64,000 nt of DNA from Cytophagales bacterium. GTDB lineage: Bacteria > Bacteroidota > Bacteroidia > Cytophagales > Cyclobacteriaceae. The DNA lies in contig JANYHI010000082.1 of assembly GCA_025359125.1 (NCBI GenBank), positions 37,117 through 101,116 on the forward strand, given 5' to 3'. The translations under genes and the position numbers were made by a program. Below are positions 1 to 8,990 of this stretch, in pieces. The notes under the pieces are model-generated. The model ran no database searches. It was not told the DNA's origin and saw nothing but the letters and a program-made list of their open reading frames with translations. The stretch's first letter is position 1; each line of letters opens with the position of its first letter.

Positions 1-1
1 A

Positions 2-172
2 ATGCTGATGCAAATTTTTAGCATTAAAGAATTACCAAAACTTTTAGATGCTACCGATGCGTTGGCCGTGGCGTTGTGTCACCATTACCAAGGTGGTTCT
101 ACCAAAAGTAAATCAAAATCGTGGGAGTCGTTTTTAATAGAGAACCCGAAGAGGCTAAAGACAACGAAATGA
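2..172 (+). CDS. ruvC: Crossover junction endodeoxyribonuclease RuvC, C-terminal fragment
   Basis: The reading frame is open to the left window edge and encodes the last 56 residues. It contains DATDALAVALCHHY, which matches the C-terminal part of RuvC where two of the four catalytic Asp/Glu residues lie (the DxxDA motif). RuvC is the dimeric Holliday junction resolvase that works with RuvAB. After the motif comes a Lys/Ser-rich tail typical of the family. The stop codon overlaps the start of the next glycosyltransferase gene as ATGA, so the two are probably co-transcribed. The rest of the gene lies outside the window. Confidence 0.85.
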   Translation: MLMQIFSIKELPKLLDATDALAVALCHHYQGGSTKSKSKSWESFLIENPKRLKTTK

Positions 173-1314
173 AGAAAGTTTTAGTAATAAGTTTTAGCGA
201 TCTACACCACGATGCACGAGTAAGTAGGCAAATAGATTTTATTAAAGATCAGTATTCTGTTACCGCTGTTTGCTACCAAGGTAAAATAGATAGTGGTTAC
301 GAAATCGTACCCATTCAAAAAACAAATTTCACGCTAACTCACAAAATATTTTCTTCGCTCTTTTTGCTCACTCATCTGTTCGAAAAAGCTTACTCATTAT
401 TATATCAGATAACACCAATTATAGAAAAACTGAAGGGTTCAAAATTTGATCTGATTATTGCCAATGACGTAGAGAGCTTACCATTAGCTTTTTCGTTGAA
501 GGGCACAGCAAAAATTATTTTCGATGCCCATGAATATGCGCCACGCCATTTTGAAGATCGATTGATGTGGCGAATATTTTTTCAGTCATTCAATATTTAT
601 CTCTGCAAAAAATATATTCCATTGATAGATGGAATGACCACGGTAGGGAAAGGTCTCGCAAATGAATACCATAAAATTTTTGGCGCGTTACCAGAAATAA
701 TCACCAATGCCACCTGGTATAAAAAGATATCTCGTACAATAAATGGATCCAACAAAATAAAAATGATTCATCACGGAGGATCTACCCCTTCCAGAAAATT
801 AGAGTTAATGATTGAGATGATGAAACATCTGGACGAGCGCTTTACGCTCGACTTCATGCTGATAGTACCTCAATTAGCATCTTCTAAAACTTCAGGTTAT
901 ATCGATTATTTAAAAAATCTGGCCGAAGGAGATAGTCGAATCCGATTTTTACCACCCCTTAAAAGTGAGGAGTTAGTAGCTTATTTAAATCAATATGATA
1001 TCGGAGTATTTCTGCTTCCGCCTATCAATTTTAATTATGCGAATACGCTGCCCAATAAATTATTTGATTTTATTCAGGCACGACTAGCCATTGCCATTGG
1101 CCCAACACCTGAAATGGCAGAAATTGTAAATGAGTATGATATTGGTGTGGTGTCACAAGATTTTACTCCTGATAAACTAGCAGAAAAGTTAAAAACGATA
1201 ACTCCTGATCTACTGAGGAAATTCAAATCTAATACTCAGCGTGCTGCGGAAGAGTTATCGGCAGAGAAAAATAAAGAGCAACTTAACCAACTGATTAAAA
1301 AATTATTTAAATAA
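169..1314 (+). CDS. GT-B glycosyltransferase (GT4-like)
   Basis: This 381-residue protein has the two-domain layout of GT-B glycosyltransferases. The N-terminus starts with a Rossmann strand (KKVLVISFSDLHHDARVSRQ). The C-terminal nucleotide-sugar half contains HHGGSTPSRKLE near residue 200 and NKLFDFIQARLAIAIGPTPE near residue 310, the latter resembling the donor-binding E-x7-E region. The start is placed at ATG 169 because it overlaps the ruvC stop as ATGA; a longer frame from GTG 121 would run into ruvC. It probably transfers a sugar in envelope polysaccharide or glycolipid synthesis, given the neighbouring WbsX, acyltransferase and FkbM genes. Donor and acceptor cannot be read from sequence. 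Its 3' end overlaps the convergent WbsX-like gene by 12 bp. Confidence 0.8.
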   Translation: MKKVLVISFSDLHHDARVSRQIDFIKDQYSVTAVCYQGKIDSGYEIVPIQKTNFTLTHKIFSSLFLLTHLFEKAYSLLYQITPIIEKLKGSKFDLIIANDVESLPLAFSLKGTAKIIFDAHEYAPRHFEDRLMWRIFFQSFNIYLCKKYIPLIDGMTTVGKGLANEYHKIFGALPEIITNATWYKKISRTINGSNKIKMIHHGGSTPSRKLELMIEMMKHLDERFTLDFMLIVPQLASSKTSGYIDYLKNLAEGDSRIRFLPPLKSEELVAYLNQYDIGVFLLPPINFNYANTLPNKLFDFIQARLAIAIGPTPEMAEIVNEYDIGVVSQDFTPDKLAEKLKTITPDLLRKFKSNTQRAAEELSAEKNKEQLNQLIKKLFK

Positions 1315-2403
1315 TACATTCACTTCCTCTACTGCCTCTTTCAAAGCATTGACATACCCTCGCCCAAATTTTAAATCAGGTTCCATATAATTTCCTTCTG
1401 CCCACTCATTCCACGATTTTAAAAAGATAATCCGCTGCTGTGGCTTTTTATCCCTGACGGTTTCCAGCACTTGCTTTACGTGTTTCTTAAAAGCCACGGG
1501 ATTGGAGTGGATAAAAATATTTCCTCTTCTTCCCGACCTAGGTGAATGATCCCAATTGGGAATGATGGTAGGATACCAATTTTCTTTCGAGTCGTTCTTA
1601 TCTGAAAAGTATTGAGATAATTTTTCGTAGTCGAAAATGCCACCCGTTTTTAACCAGAGCCTTCTCATTTTCATATACGCTCTTTCTGGTAAAGAATATT
1701 TGTGTTTATAGAAATGATATAAGCGAACAATATTAATCGCATCGAAACCTTTTTTAAGAATTGGTTCTGCATCTTCATCTAACAATGTATGGCCAACAAA
1801 ATGAAAGCCTGGCAAACCATTTTTTCTAGCCTCGCGCTGCCAACACGCAATAAAATTTTCTACATCAGCAAACTTCAATGGCAGGTAAATTTGAAATAGA
1901 GGTTTATCATCAACTGTAATGTAGCGTGTATCTTTAAAAGCAGGAAGCAACGCATAAAAATGAGCAAGGTAATCCTCTTCTCCGCCATACGTTTGTTCTA
2001 TCAACATTCTATCAGTTCCCTCTTTGCTAAATTGTTTGTCTTGCCAACTGTGGTTCGCCCAGCTTAAACAAAAAGGAAAATCTGGCTTGCCCGATGCCAG
2101 TACTTCATTGAATGGTCGCTCCAACAATCGCTTTCCGTTGCCAAACCAGTAGTGCCAATAACAAAATCCTTCAATACCGCATTCCTTCGCCATATCTGCT
2201 TGCTGCTGGCGAACTTCTCGAAGACGCAAATCGTAGTATCCCAAATCGGCAGGAACACGCGGTTGATAATGGCCGCGAAACAAAGGCTTGGCCTTGCCAA
2301 CGTTAGTCCATTCAGTAAATCCCTTACCCCACCACTCATCGTTTTCAGGAATGGGATGGAATTGTGGTAAGTAAGTGGCTATTATTCGAACGGGTTTACT
2401 CAT
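1303..2403 (-). CDS. WbsX-like / GH99-like protein of polysaccharide biosynthesis
   Basis: The 366-residue product starts with a TIM-barrel-like segment (IIATYLPQFHPIPEN) followed by WWGKGFTEWTNV. This is the hallmark of the Glyco_tran_WbsX family, related to GH99 endo-alpha-mannosidases and found in O-antigen and exopolysaccharide clusters. Further family signs are the GFCYWHYWF and FLKSWNEWAEGNYMEPD segments. Members have been called glycosyltransferases or glycoside hydrolases; the biochemical activity is not settled. It is the last gene of a minus-strand set: its start overlaps the acyltransferase stop by 4 bp. No signal peptide is visible, suggesting a cytoplasmic role in glycan assembly. 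Confidence 0.82.
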   Translation of the reverse strand: MSKPVRIIATYLPQFHPIPENDEWWGKGFTEWTNVGKAKPLFRGHYQPRVPADLGYYDLRLREVRQQQADMAKECGIEGFCYWHYWFGNGKRLLERPFNEVLASGKPDFPFCLSWANHSWQDKQFSKEGTDRMLIEQTYGGEEDYLAHFYALLPAFKDTRYITVDDKPLFQIYLPLKFADVENFIACWQREARKNGLPGFHFVGHTLLDEDAEPILKKGFDAINIVRLYHFYKHKYSLPERAYMKMRRLWLKTGGIFDYEKLSQYFSDKNDSKENWYPTIIPNWDHSPRSGRRGNIFIHSNPVAFKKHVKQVLETVRDKKPQQRIIFLKSWNEWAEGNYMEPDLKFGRGYVNALKEAVEEVNVLFK

Positions 2404-3083
2404 TTCTTTTCCTTTTGGTAAGAATCTGCCAGCAATTTTAGCTGCATTGCATCTTCCACCGTCTCAATTTTTTTATAAATGATGTCAATGTTTTTCTTTA
2501 TCCAATCGGCCGAAAAATCGACAAAGCAAATGGGCTGCAATATTTTAATGACTTCTTCTGAGAACCGATAGCGAATTAGCTTGGCAGGATTACCGCCAAC
2601 TATTGCATAAGGAGCAACATCTTTTGTAACGATTGAACCCGCTGCAATGATGGCACCCTTTCCTATTCTAATTCCTGAAAAAATCATAGCTCCTGTTCCA
2701 ATCCAAACTTCATCTTCAACAATAATGGGGCCTTTGCTAATGGCATCGATAGATGACCTTTTAATAAGTTTAGAATAAAAAGGAAAAGTAGTCGCGGTGT
2801 TAAGCTGATGATTTACTCCTAATAAAAAAGTTACGCTTGGGGCAATCGATACAAAATTCCCGATCTCAATTTTTTCATTAGCAGTAACGTACAAACTTTG
2901 AATAACAATAGTTCCGTAACTTCCTCTTCCAACGGTCACTACCTCCATGGGAAATTGGCGATCGCCAATCTTGGTTTCGTTATGCGGATTTCTGCGTCTC
3001 CATTCTTTTTCAAAATTTCTTTTTTGAATGGCACGCACCAGCACTCTTAGTATCGGAATTTTTAAAATAAAACTACTCATCAA
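2400..3083 (-). CDS. Hexapeptide-repeat acyltransferase (left-handed beta-helix)
   Basis: The 227-residue protein carries imperfect hexapeptide repeats from about residue 55 to 170, including GPIIVEDEVWIGTGAMIFSG and GKGAIIAAGSIVTKDVAPYA. These end in GGNPAKLIRYRF, the typical exit of left-handed beta-helix O-acetyltransferases of the WcaF/VatD/NodL type. It likely transfers an acetyl or other acyl group from CoA to a sugar in the polysaccharide made by this cluster. It overlaps the WbsX-like gene by 4 bp and lies 3 bp after the FkbM-like gene, so the three form an operon. The specific acceptor is unknown. Confidence 0.82.
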   Translation of the reverse strand: MMSSFILKIPILRVLVRAIQKRNFEKEWRRRNPHNETKIGDRQFPMEVVTVGRGSYGTIVIQSLYVTANEKIEIGNFVSIAPSVTFLLGVNHQLNTATTFPFYSKLIKRSSIDAISKGPIIVEDEVWIGTGAMIFSGIRIGKGAIIAAGSIVTKDVAPYAIVGGNPAKLIRYRFSEEVIKILQPICFVDFSADWIKKNIDIIYKKIETVEDAMQLKLLADSYQKEKK

Positions 3084-3086
3084 TAA

Positions 3087-3974
3087 TTATTTCCTAGCTC
3101 GTATAATTCCTTTACTCAATCTTTTATTCCAATACATCAAACCTTGCGAAAACTCAGTGGAGTATCCATGTCTCGCTAGCAAATTTTCGATATACTCAGG
3201 ATCTCCTATTCGGTGATACGTACAAATGGCAAGTTGAATATTTTTTCCTTCTCTTAGTGTTCGCCCTGCACCTTCCAGTGCAATTCGTTCTGCACCCTCA
3301 ATATCCATTTTAATAAAGAGATCGAAATTTATTTTCTCTGTTAGAAATTCGTCAATCGTCACAAAATCTCCAACTGATTTATTCCCTACATACTTCTTGA
3401 CTAAAGTAACTTTATCGCTCCAGTTGGAAAAAGTGGCTTTAAGAGGCTTTTGCCAGTGTTCTAAACATTCAAATAGAATAACACCTTTTGTTAGCTCTAT
3501 CGTGTCTAAAGAAAAAATTCCTTCTGCGGCTCCAACATCCAATAATATTTTGCCTGTGAGCTCATCATACGATCGAACATACCGATGCGGAGATCGACTA
3601 TCCTGCTCTATGACCAATGCGCGGTAATCTCTTTTTACTTTATCATCCGAGTAAAATTCAGGAAAATACAAACGCTTTCCGTTATGATTTACAAAAGGCA
3701 AATTTTGAGAAGCATCGTGCTCTACATTAATTTCTATTTGCCGATACTCCAGCATATAATCATTTGGGTAAGAAGTGAGCCCATGCTTACCCATAAAGGA
3801 GTAGGCTTTATTCACTTCCGTTTTCGGCATCAGAAAACCAAAAAAGAAAGCAGACTTACTTCTGCCAATTACACCCACATGACGAAAGAAGAACACGACT
3901 CTTCCTAAAAAAATATCATACATTTTTTGCCTGAATTCCAGAGGAAAAACGGCTCTATAAATCTGAGTAATCAT
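3087..3974 (-). CDS. FkbM-family-like SAM-dependent methyltransferase
   Basis: This 295-residue protein has a Rossmann SAM-binding motif, ILLDVGAAEGIFSL, near residue 143. A later acidic motif, FIKMDIEGAERIALEG, near residue 213 is the signature of FkbM-type methyltransferases. The first 130 residues form an N-terminal extension of unknown role. It is the first gene of the minus-strand glycan operon and probably O-methylates a sugar or lipid-linked intermediate. It is rich in aromatic residues near the N-terminus, but no clear membrane segment is visible. The substrate cannot be assigned. Confidence 0.72.
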   Translation of the reverse strand: MITQIYRAVFPLEFRQKMYDIFLGRVVFFFRHVGVIGRSKSAFFFGFLMPKTEVNKAYSFMGKHGLTSYPNDYMLEYRQIEINVEHDASQNLPFVNHNGKRLYFPEFYSDDKVKRDYRALVIEQDSRSPHRYVRSYDELTGKILLDVGAAEGIFSLDTIELTKGVILFECLEHWQKPLKATFSNWSDKVTLVKKYVGNKSVGDFVTIDEFLTEKINFDLFIKMDIEGAERIALEGAGRTLREGKNIQLAICTYHRIGDPEYIENLLARHGYSTEFSQGLMYWNKRLSKGIIRARK

Positions 3975-4015
3975 CTTTTATTTTTTTCAAAAAAAACGGA
4001 TAATTAATTTTCAAT

Positions 4016-4285
4016 TCAATCTTTAAATTTAAGCTTAAAGAATAAAATGGTAGAAGAAAGAATCAAAGTAAAGATATTGGAAAGAATTACCGGCAAAGAG
4101 TTGATCAACAAACCATAAATCAACCAAAGAAAAATTCCAAAACAGAAAAGGCTAAACATAACGAGCGAGAGATCTTTAGCAGAACGGCTCTTCCATGTTT
4201 TGATAACTTGTGGAAGAAAAGAAATGGTAGTAAGACTACCAGCCGTTAGGCCAATAAATTCAACTATGTGCTTATCCATCCTCAA
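4016..4285 (-). CDS. SemiSWEET family sugar transporter
   Basis: The 89-residue protein has three predicted transmembrane helices and the PQ-loop signature FLPQVIKTWKSRSAKDLS near residue 24. This is the size and topology of bacterial SemiSWEETs, which dimerise to form a bidirectional sugar pore in the inner membrane. Translation may start at the first ATG or two codons later (MDKHIVEF). The gene stands alone, upstream of the glycan operon on the same strand and divergent from the AsmA-like gene. The transported sugar is unknown. Confidence 0.85.
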   Translation of the reverse strand: MRMDKHIVEFIGLTAGSLTTISFLPQVIKTWKSRSAKDLSLVMFSLFCFGIFLWLIYGLLINSLPVILSNIFTLILSSTILFFKLKFKD

Positions 4286-4309
4286 AAATATAGAACTTCA
4301 AGAGAATAA

Positions 4310-4317
4310 TATATTTG
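4310..4317 (+). promoter_or_regulatory. Candidate -7 element upstream of the AsmA-like gene
   Basis: TATATTTG matches the Bacteroidota -7 consensus TAnnTTTG. It lies about 90 bp before the AsmA-like start codon. No convincing -33 TTTG is present at the right distance. A second, weaker match (TACCTTTA) lies near 4387, closer to the gene. Confidence 0.35.
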
Positions 4318-4407
4318 CGATGATCCCTCTTCAAAAAATATTACCGTGGCCATTAAAATAGACAGCATCGCTAGGCACTTTTATCTACCTTTACCAAGTC
4401 TATTACC

Positions 4408-7092
4408 ATGAGAAAATTTATTCTAATCAGCGGCTCGCTAGTCGTAATACTTGTTTTGGGTCTGTTAGCCATCCCTTATTTTTTTAAAGATCAGCTGAAG
4501 GCAAAAATTTTAACTGAGATTGATAGTCAGCTAAATGCAGATATCAATTTTACAGATGTTAAAATTTCGTCTTTTTCAAACTTTCCTCACATCGGGTTGG
4601 CTTTCAGTAACTTTAGCATCAAGGGTAAAGATGCATTTGCAAATGATACGCTTGCTACTGCCAAACAATTAACTCTTTCGTTTGATATACAATCTGTTTG
4701 GGAAGGAAAAGAAATTGAAATCAAGAGTATTCACCTGCAGAGTCCTATAATCAAGATCAGGGTTTTAAAAGATGGAAGCTCTAACTATGACTTGTTGCAA
4801 TCCGATTCAACCGCGCAAAAAAAATCCATCAAAATAAACATTGAATTGTGGGAGATTTTGAATGGCGAGTTATTCTACAATAACCAGCAACAGGCAACCC
4901 TCATTGGCATGAAGGGAATTAATCACAGCGGCTCGGGAGATTTTGATAACGAAATATCTGATCTCAATATCACCACTTCAGTAGAGGAGCTAAGCTATAC
5001 TTTTCAAGGAATAAAATACTTAGACAAAAAACATTTTGTTACTGATTTAACAATGGAGATGAATTTGAAAGAATGGCTCTTTACTTTTAAAGATCACAAC
5101 CTCGAACTCAATCATTTCAAAATAAGCTTTGATGGAAATTTCAGAATTCTGAAACAAGGGTTTGAAATAAATCTTGGCTTTTCGGTAAAAGAAACAGACT
5201 TCAAAAATCTTTTATCCATACTTCCGCGCTTTTATAAGAATGATTTTAAAAATATTAAAACTAAAGGTGAGTTTGAATTGAATGGCTTTGTAAAAGGCAC
5301 CTATAATCAGGTAACTAATCAAGTGCCCAATTTTTTAATCGACTTAAAAGTATTGGATGGTTTTTTTCAATACAGCCATCTTCCTAAGCCGGTAGAAAAT
5401 ATTTTCTTACATCTTACTTTACAAAACACAAATCAAACGCTTGAAACCACTGTATTAAATGTACGGAGCTTTCATCTCGACTTAGATAAAAATCCGATCG
5501 AAGGGAAAGTTAAAATAACAGGGCTCACCCATCCACACTTTGATACAGAAGTAAAAGCGAACCTCGACCTGGCAGATTTAGAAAAAATGTTTCCCATTCC
5601 TGATTTCATCTTGAAAGGAAAACTTGATGTGGATATAAAAGCAAATGGAGTGTGGAACTATTCGCTAAAGTTCTTTCCTGTTGTAGATGCTCACCTACTG
5701 CTAGATAGTGGCTATATTCAATACAAAAAGTATCCGCTTTCACTGGAGAAAATTAAAATCAATGCCGAAGTGATTAACCTCAGTGGCAAGTTAGCTGAAA
5801 CGACAATCAACCTTCAGCAGATGACTTATCAACTAGAAGGAGAGCCATTTTCGCTGAGCGGTAAAATTTCAAACCTAGTAGATTATCAGTACGATTTAAA
5901 AGTAGATGGCGAAATTGATTTGGAGAAAATAACTCAAATTTATCCGGTGGCCGATATGAAACTAAAAGGGTTAGTTGATTTTAACTTTGAAACCAACGGA
6001 AAACTGATTGACCTAGAAGCCAATCGTTTCAATTTGATTTCTAATAATGGAAAAATTGAATTGAAAAATCTATTCATTCAATTAGCCGAAAACAAAAAAG
6101 AAATTTCAATACCAAGTGGCACCATCAATTTTCAACCCGATCGCTTAAGCATTGAACAACTAAAAATGAAAGTTGGAAAGAGTACTATTTCTCTTAGCGG
6201 GCATCTGTTCGATTATTGGTCTACAATTGCCAACACTGGCCGGTATTTACAAGGTGATTTAAAAATGAAATGCGATACGCTAGACATTAATGAATGGATG
6301 CAAAATAATCAAGTCAAAGCTAAACCAGATACTACAACTAGTAAATTAAGCGTAGTTGAAATACCGCGGCAGATTGATTTTACGTTTGATTCTAAAATTG
6401 ATTTTGTTCGATTTGGTGAATTGCAAATAAACGACCTAGAAGGAAAAATCAAAATAAAAGATGGTATTCTCTCTCTCAAAGAAACTGGCTTCAACGCAGT
6501 AGATGCTAAATTCTCTCTTACCGGAGATTACAATAGCCAAAACATGGAGCATCCTGCTTTTGATTTAGCTTTCAATATCGAAAAATTAGATATGCAAAAA
6601 GCGTATGCTGTTTTCTCTACCATCAAAACCATGGCACCCATTGCCGAAAATACGCAAGGAACATTTTCCTCAAACTATAAATTGAAAGGAGAATTAGCAG
6701 ATGACTTCACTCCTATTTTTAAAACTATTGTTGGAAGTGGAATTGTTAAAATTGAAAATGCAGAATTAAAAGGCATGAAGGTGATGAGCCACATTAGCAA
6801 TATCACTAACAAAAAAGAAATGACTGATCCAACTATTAAAGACATTGTAATGACAAGTGAGATAAAAGGAGGAAAAGTATTTGTATACCCATTCACTTTT
6901 CAGTTGGGCAAATACACCACCAGCATGGAGGGAAGTCATAGTTTTGAAAATGAAATTAATTACTTATTAAAAATCAGTGTGCCTCCGTTTAATAAAATAC
7001 GAATTCCATTCCATGTTACGGGTACGGTCGATAAACCTGTGGTTAAATTAGGAAAGGGTCACGAAGATTATGATTTCTCCAAAATGGAATAA
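4408..7092 (+). CDS. AsmA-like inner-membrane anchored protein
   Basis: The 894-residue product begins with one hydrophobic anchor (residues about 5-27, FILISGSLVVILVLGLLAIP). The AsmA N-terminal pattern follows: a region that ends in KAKILTEIDSQLNADINFTD and SFPHIGLAFSNFSIKG-type strands. The rest is a long beta-rich periplasmic part with repeated AsmA-like segments, and the C-terminal 200 residues fit the AsmA_2/DUF3971 type. AsmA/TamB/YhdP-like proteins are thought to form hydrophobic grooves that move phospholipids between membranes. This is family knowledge and not proof for this protein. It is transcribed alone, with short untranslated flanks on both sides. Confidence 0.75.
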   Translation: MRKFILISGSLVVILVLGLLAIPYFFKDQLKAKILTEIDSQLNADINFTDVKISSFSNFPHIGLAFSNFSIKGKDAFANDTLATAKQLTLSFDIQSVWEGKEIEIKSIHLQSPIIKIRVLKDGSSNYDLLQSDSTAQKKSIKINIELWEILNGELFYNNQQQATLIGMKGINHSGSGDFDNEISDLNITTSVEELSYTFQGIKYLDKKHFVTDLTMEMNLKEWLFTFKDHNLELNHFKISFDGNFRILKQGFEINLGFSVKETDFKNLLSILPRFYKNDFKNIKTKGEFELNGFVKGTYNQVTNQVPNFLIDLKVLDGFFQYSHLPKPVENIFLHLTLQNTNQTLETTVLNVRSFHLDLDKNPIEGKVKITGLTHPHFDTEVKANLDLADLEKMFPIPDFILKGKLDVDIKANGVWNYSLKFFPVVDAHLLLDSGYIQYKKYPLSLEKIKINAEVINLSGKLAETTINLQQMTYQLEGEPFSLSGKISNLVDYQYDLKVDGEIDLEKITQIYPVADMKLKGLVDFNFETNGKLIDLEANRFNLISNNGKIELKNLFIQLAENKKEISIPSGTINFQPDRLSIEQLKMKVGKSTISLSGHLFDYWSTIANTGRYLQGDLKMKCDTLDINEWMQNNQVKAKPDTTTSKLSVVEIPRQIDFTFDSKIDFVRFGELQINDLEGKIKIKDGILSLKETGFNAVDAKFSLTGDYNSQNMEHPAFDLAFNIEKLDMQKAYAVFSTIKTMAPIAENTQGTFSSNYKLKGELADDFTPIFKTIVGSGIVKIENAELKGMKVMSHISNITNKKEMTDPTIKDIVMTSEIKGGKVFVYPFTFQLGKYTTSMEGSHSFENEINYLLKISVPPFNKIRIPFHVTGTVDKPVVKLGKGHEDYDFSKME

Positions 7093-7195
7093 ATTGATCT
7101 ATGTATTTAAGTAATAATAACGACTAGCCGTTAGGTAACTTATTCCATTACAATTCATCTAATCACAAAGTATGGAACTTCAGAAGAATACTTAT

Positions 7196-7223
7196 TTTGG
7201 GTAATCAGAAAATTATATCTTTG
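7196..7223 (+). promoter_or_regulatory. Bacteroidota-type promoter with nearly no leader
   Basis: TTTG (7196-7199) and TATCTTTG (7216-7223) match the -33 and -7 elements with a 16-bp spacer. The expected transcription start falls at about 7228-7231, at or next to the ATG of the following small protein. This implies a leaderless or near-leaderless message. Confidence 0.5.
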
Positions 7224-7230
7224 CAGCAAA

Positions 7231-7614
7231 ATGTATCCCGCTAAATATTCCTTTCTCAAAATCCCAAAAAACAAAATAGCCTTTGGGCTGTTAGTTGGAT
7301 ATTTTATGCTGAGTTTAGTTTCGTTAACGATAGAGCAAAATCCTGATGAAAAATTAAAAGTGGTTATCTCGACTTCAATTCAAGAATCACCAACAAATGC
7401 GAGTGCTGAACACTTTCGTCCTCCCATTTTTTCACAGCTTAACCAGCTTCACAACAGAGCCTCTCATCTTCGAAACTTAACACCAGCGGTTCAGTCACAA
7501 ATTGCTGGTTGCTTTGATCAGAAGCTATTCCATCAAACAAATTCGGTTCTCATAGCAAATCAATCCGTTCTTCCCGAATCTATTCTGGAACGCTCGCAGA
7601 TTCTAAGGATTTAA
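7231..7614 (+). CDS. Hypothetical small anchored protein (127 aa)
   Basis: Not recognised. The protein has one hydrophobic segment (residues about 16-35, KIAFGLLVGYFMLSLVSLT), then a polar soluble part of about 90 residues with scattered His (HF, LHNRASH, LFHQ) and a single Cys. It could be an N-terminally anchored periplasmic protein. It lies about 90 bp upstream of the BBP2-type porin and in the same direction. The layout repeats at 8991, where another small anchored protein precedes the metal efflux operon. That the two are related in role is inference; no obvious sequence similarity was seen apart from both ending in LRI. Confidence 0.55.
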   Translation: MYPAKYSFLKIPKNKIAFGLLVGYFMLSLVSLTIEQNPDEKLKVVISTSIQESPTNASAEHFRPPIFSQLNQLHNRASHLRNLTPAVQSQIAGCFDQKLFHQTNSVLIANQSVLPESILERSQILRI

Positions 7615-7706
7615 TATTCTTCAAAGTCACACGCTTTGGTATATTTTACAACAAGCTAATTTCACTTGCAACAAAGTGATTTAGTCACTTAGAATCTTAA
7701 ATTTTT

Positions 7707-8852
7707 ATGAAGAAATTGGTCATTATAATATTTTTGTTTTGTGGATTTCAAAATCTTGCTCAAGAATCAGGCGAAGCGAATGATAAATTAAAAATTGGAT
7801 ACGAAACCTATGTGGATTTTCATTATACCTATGATTTTAATAAACCTCTTGGAAATAGAAGGTATACTAATAGCAACCCCGAATATGTAAATCAATTTGG
7901 ATTAGCTTACACCTATGGCCAACTATATCTGGAGTACGGTAAAGTACAGGTAAAAGCAGCAGCCCATGCAGGCGATATTGTTGACATCATGTATCTCAAT
8001 GAAACTGAAATATTCAAGTACATTCGAGAACTTTCAATTACATATAAAATACAAAGTAATTTAGAAATCCAAAGTGGTATTTTCCCTGCAATTTTTGGAT
8101 CTGAAACATTTATTAATAAAGATAATTTACATGCTACCCGTGCTGTGATGACCGACTTTGCGCCTGACTACGAGGCGGGTATCCGATTGAAATATAGAAT
8201 AGGAAATTACTGGAGTGGAACCGCACAAATTACCAACGGATGGCAAGTGGTTCGCGACAATAATAGCAGCCCAGCATTTGGCATCGCTCACGTTTATGAC
8301 AACCCTGGTAAATTACTTTTTAACTACGGAATTTTTGCCGGAGATGAAACCTATGATTATAAAAGACAAAAGAACTCATTTAAAATGTATCATAATATTT
8401 TTGGTAGGGTGTATGCTGGCAAATGGATTGTAGCTCCGATGTTTGACATAGGAATGATTAAGGATTCAGTTACACATGAAATAAAATACTGGCAAGCATA
8501 TGGAGGAAGTGTGCGATACGGAATTAATAAAAAGTGGGGGGTGGCAGTACGCTACGAGCATGTTAATGACCCCGACCAAATTATTAATGATCTAGTTAGG
8601 CAAGGAGTAACTTTACAAAATGGGTTTCGATACCATGGCTCAACTCTAACATTAGAACATTTACCTAATGATGATGTTACTTTTCGCATAGAGGCACGTC
8701 ACTCTAAAAATAGTAGCCCAATTTTCACAAATAGTGATGGAGTCGCAAAAAGTGATACGGATTTCTTCATCATGTTTTCGATCGCAATGAAGTTTACGCA
8801 TTGGGGATTAGTTAACATTAATAAAAATCCTGTTCTAAAAGATCAGTTTTAA
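7707..8852 (+). CDS. BBP2 / OmpL-like outer-membrane beta-barrel porin
   Basis: The 381-residue product has a signal peptide (MKKLVIIIFLFCGFQNLAQ). Its strands alternate and are aromatic-rich, for example YETYVDFHYTYDFN, FGLAYTYGQLYLEYGKVQVKA and GAQ-type segments. The segment LNETEIFKYIRELSITYKI and the IQSGIFPAIFGSETF motif are typical of the putative beta-barrel porin-2 family. It should sit in the outer membrane and form a channel; the substrate is unknown. It lies between two small anchored proteins and upstream of an RND metal efflux operon, so metal transport is possible but not shown. Confidence 0.75.
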   Translation: MKKLVIIIFLFCGFQNLAQESGEANDKLKIGYETYVDFHYTYDFNKPLGNRRYTNSNPEYVNQFGLAYTYGQLYLEYGKVQVKAAAHAGDIVDIMYLNETEIFKYIRELSITYKIQSNLEIQSGIFPAIFGSETFINKDNLHATRAVMTDFAPDYEAGIRLKYRIGNYWSGTAQITNGWQVVRDNNSSPAFGIAHVYDNPGKLLFNYGIFAGDETYDYKRQKNSFKMYHNIFGRVYAGKWIVAPMFDIGMIKDSVTHEIKYWQAYGGSVRYGINKKWGVAVRYEHVNDPDQIINDLVRQGVTLQNGFRYHGSTLTLEHLPNDDVTFRIEARHSKNSSPIFTNSDGVAKSDTDFFIMFSIAMKFTHWGLVNINKNPVLKDQF

Positions 8853-8949
8853 AAAAATCTATAACCTACTACCCAGTTTTTCTAGCTATTCAGAGTTTAA
8901 GTTTTTCGTTTTTGGCAATTGTATATCAAATCCCGCATCATCAACTAGA

Positions 8950-8981
8950 TTTGACGGATCTGATTATTAAACATACATTTG
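8950..8981 (+). promoter_or_regulatory. Strong Bacteroidota promoter for the metal efflux operon
   Basis: TTTGAC (from 8950) and TACATTTG (8974-8981) are separated by 20 bp, a very good match to the -33/-7 consensus. The expected transcription start near 8988 lies only a few bases before the ATG at 8991, again giving an almost leaderless message. It would drive the small protein and then czcCBA. Confidence 0.55.
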
Positions 8982-8990
8982 TAAACAGTT

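Noticed and set aside
4320..4361. 13-codon mini-ORF upstream of the AsmA-like gene
   Set aside because: Its start lies a few bases after a -7 element, but there is no regulatory codon run or hairpin that would make it a leader peptide; likely chance.
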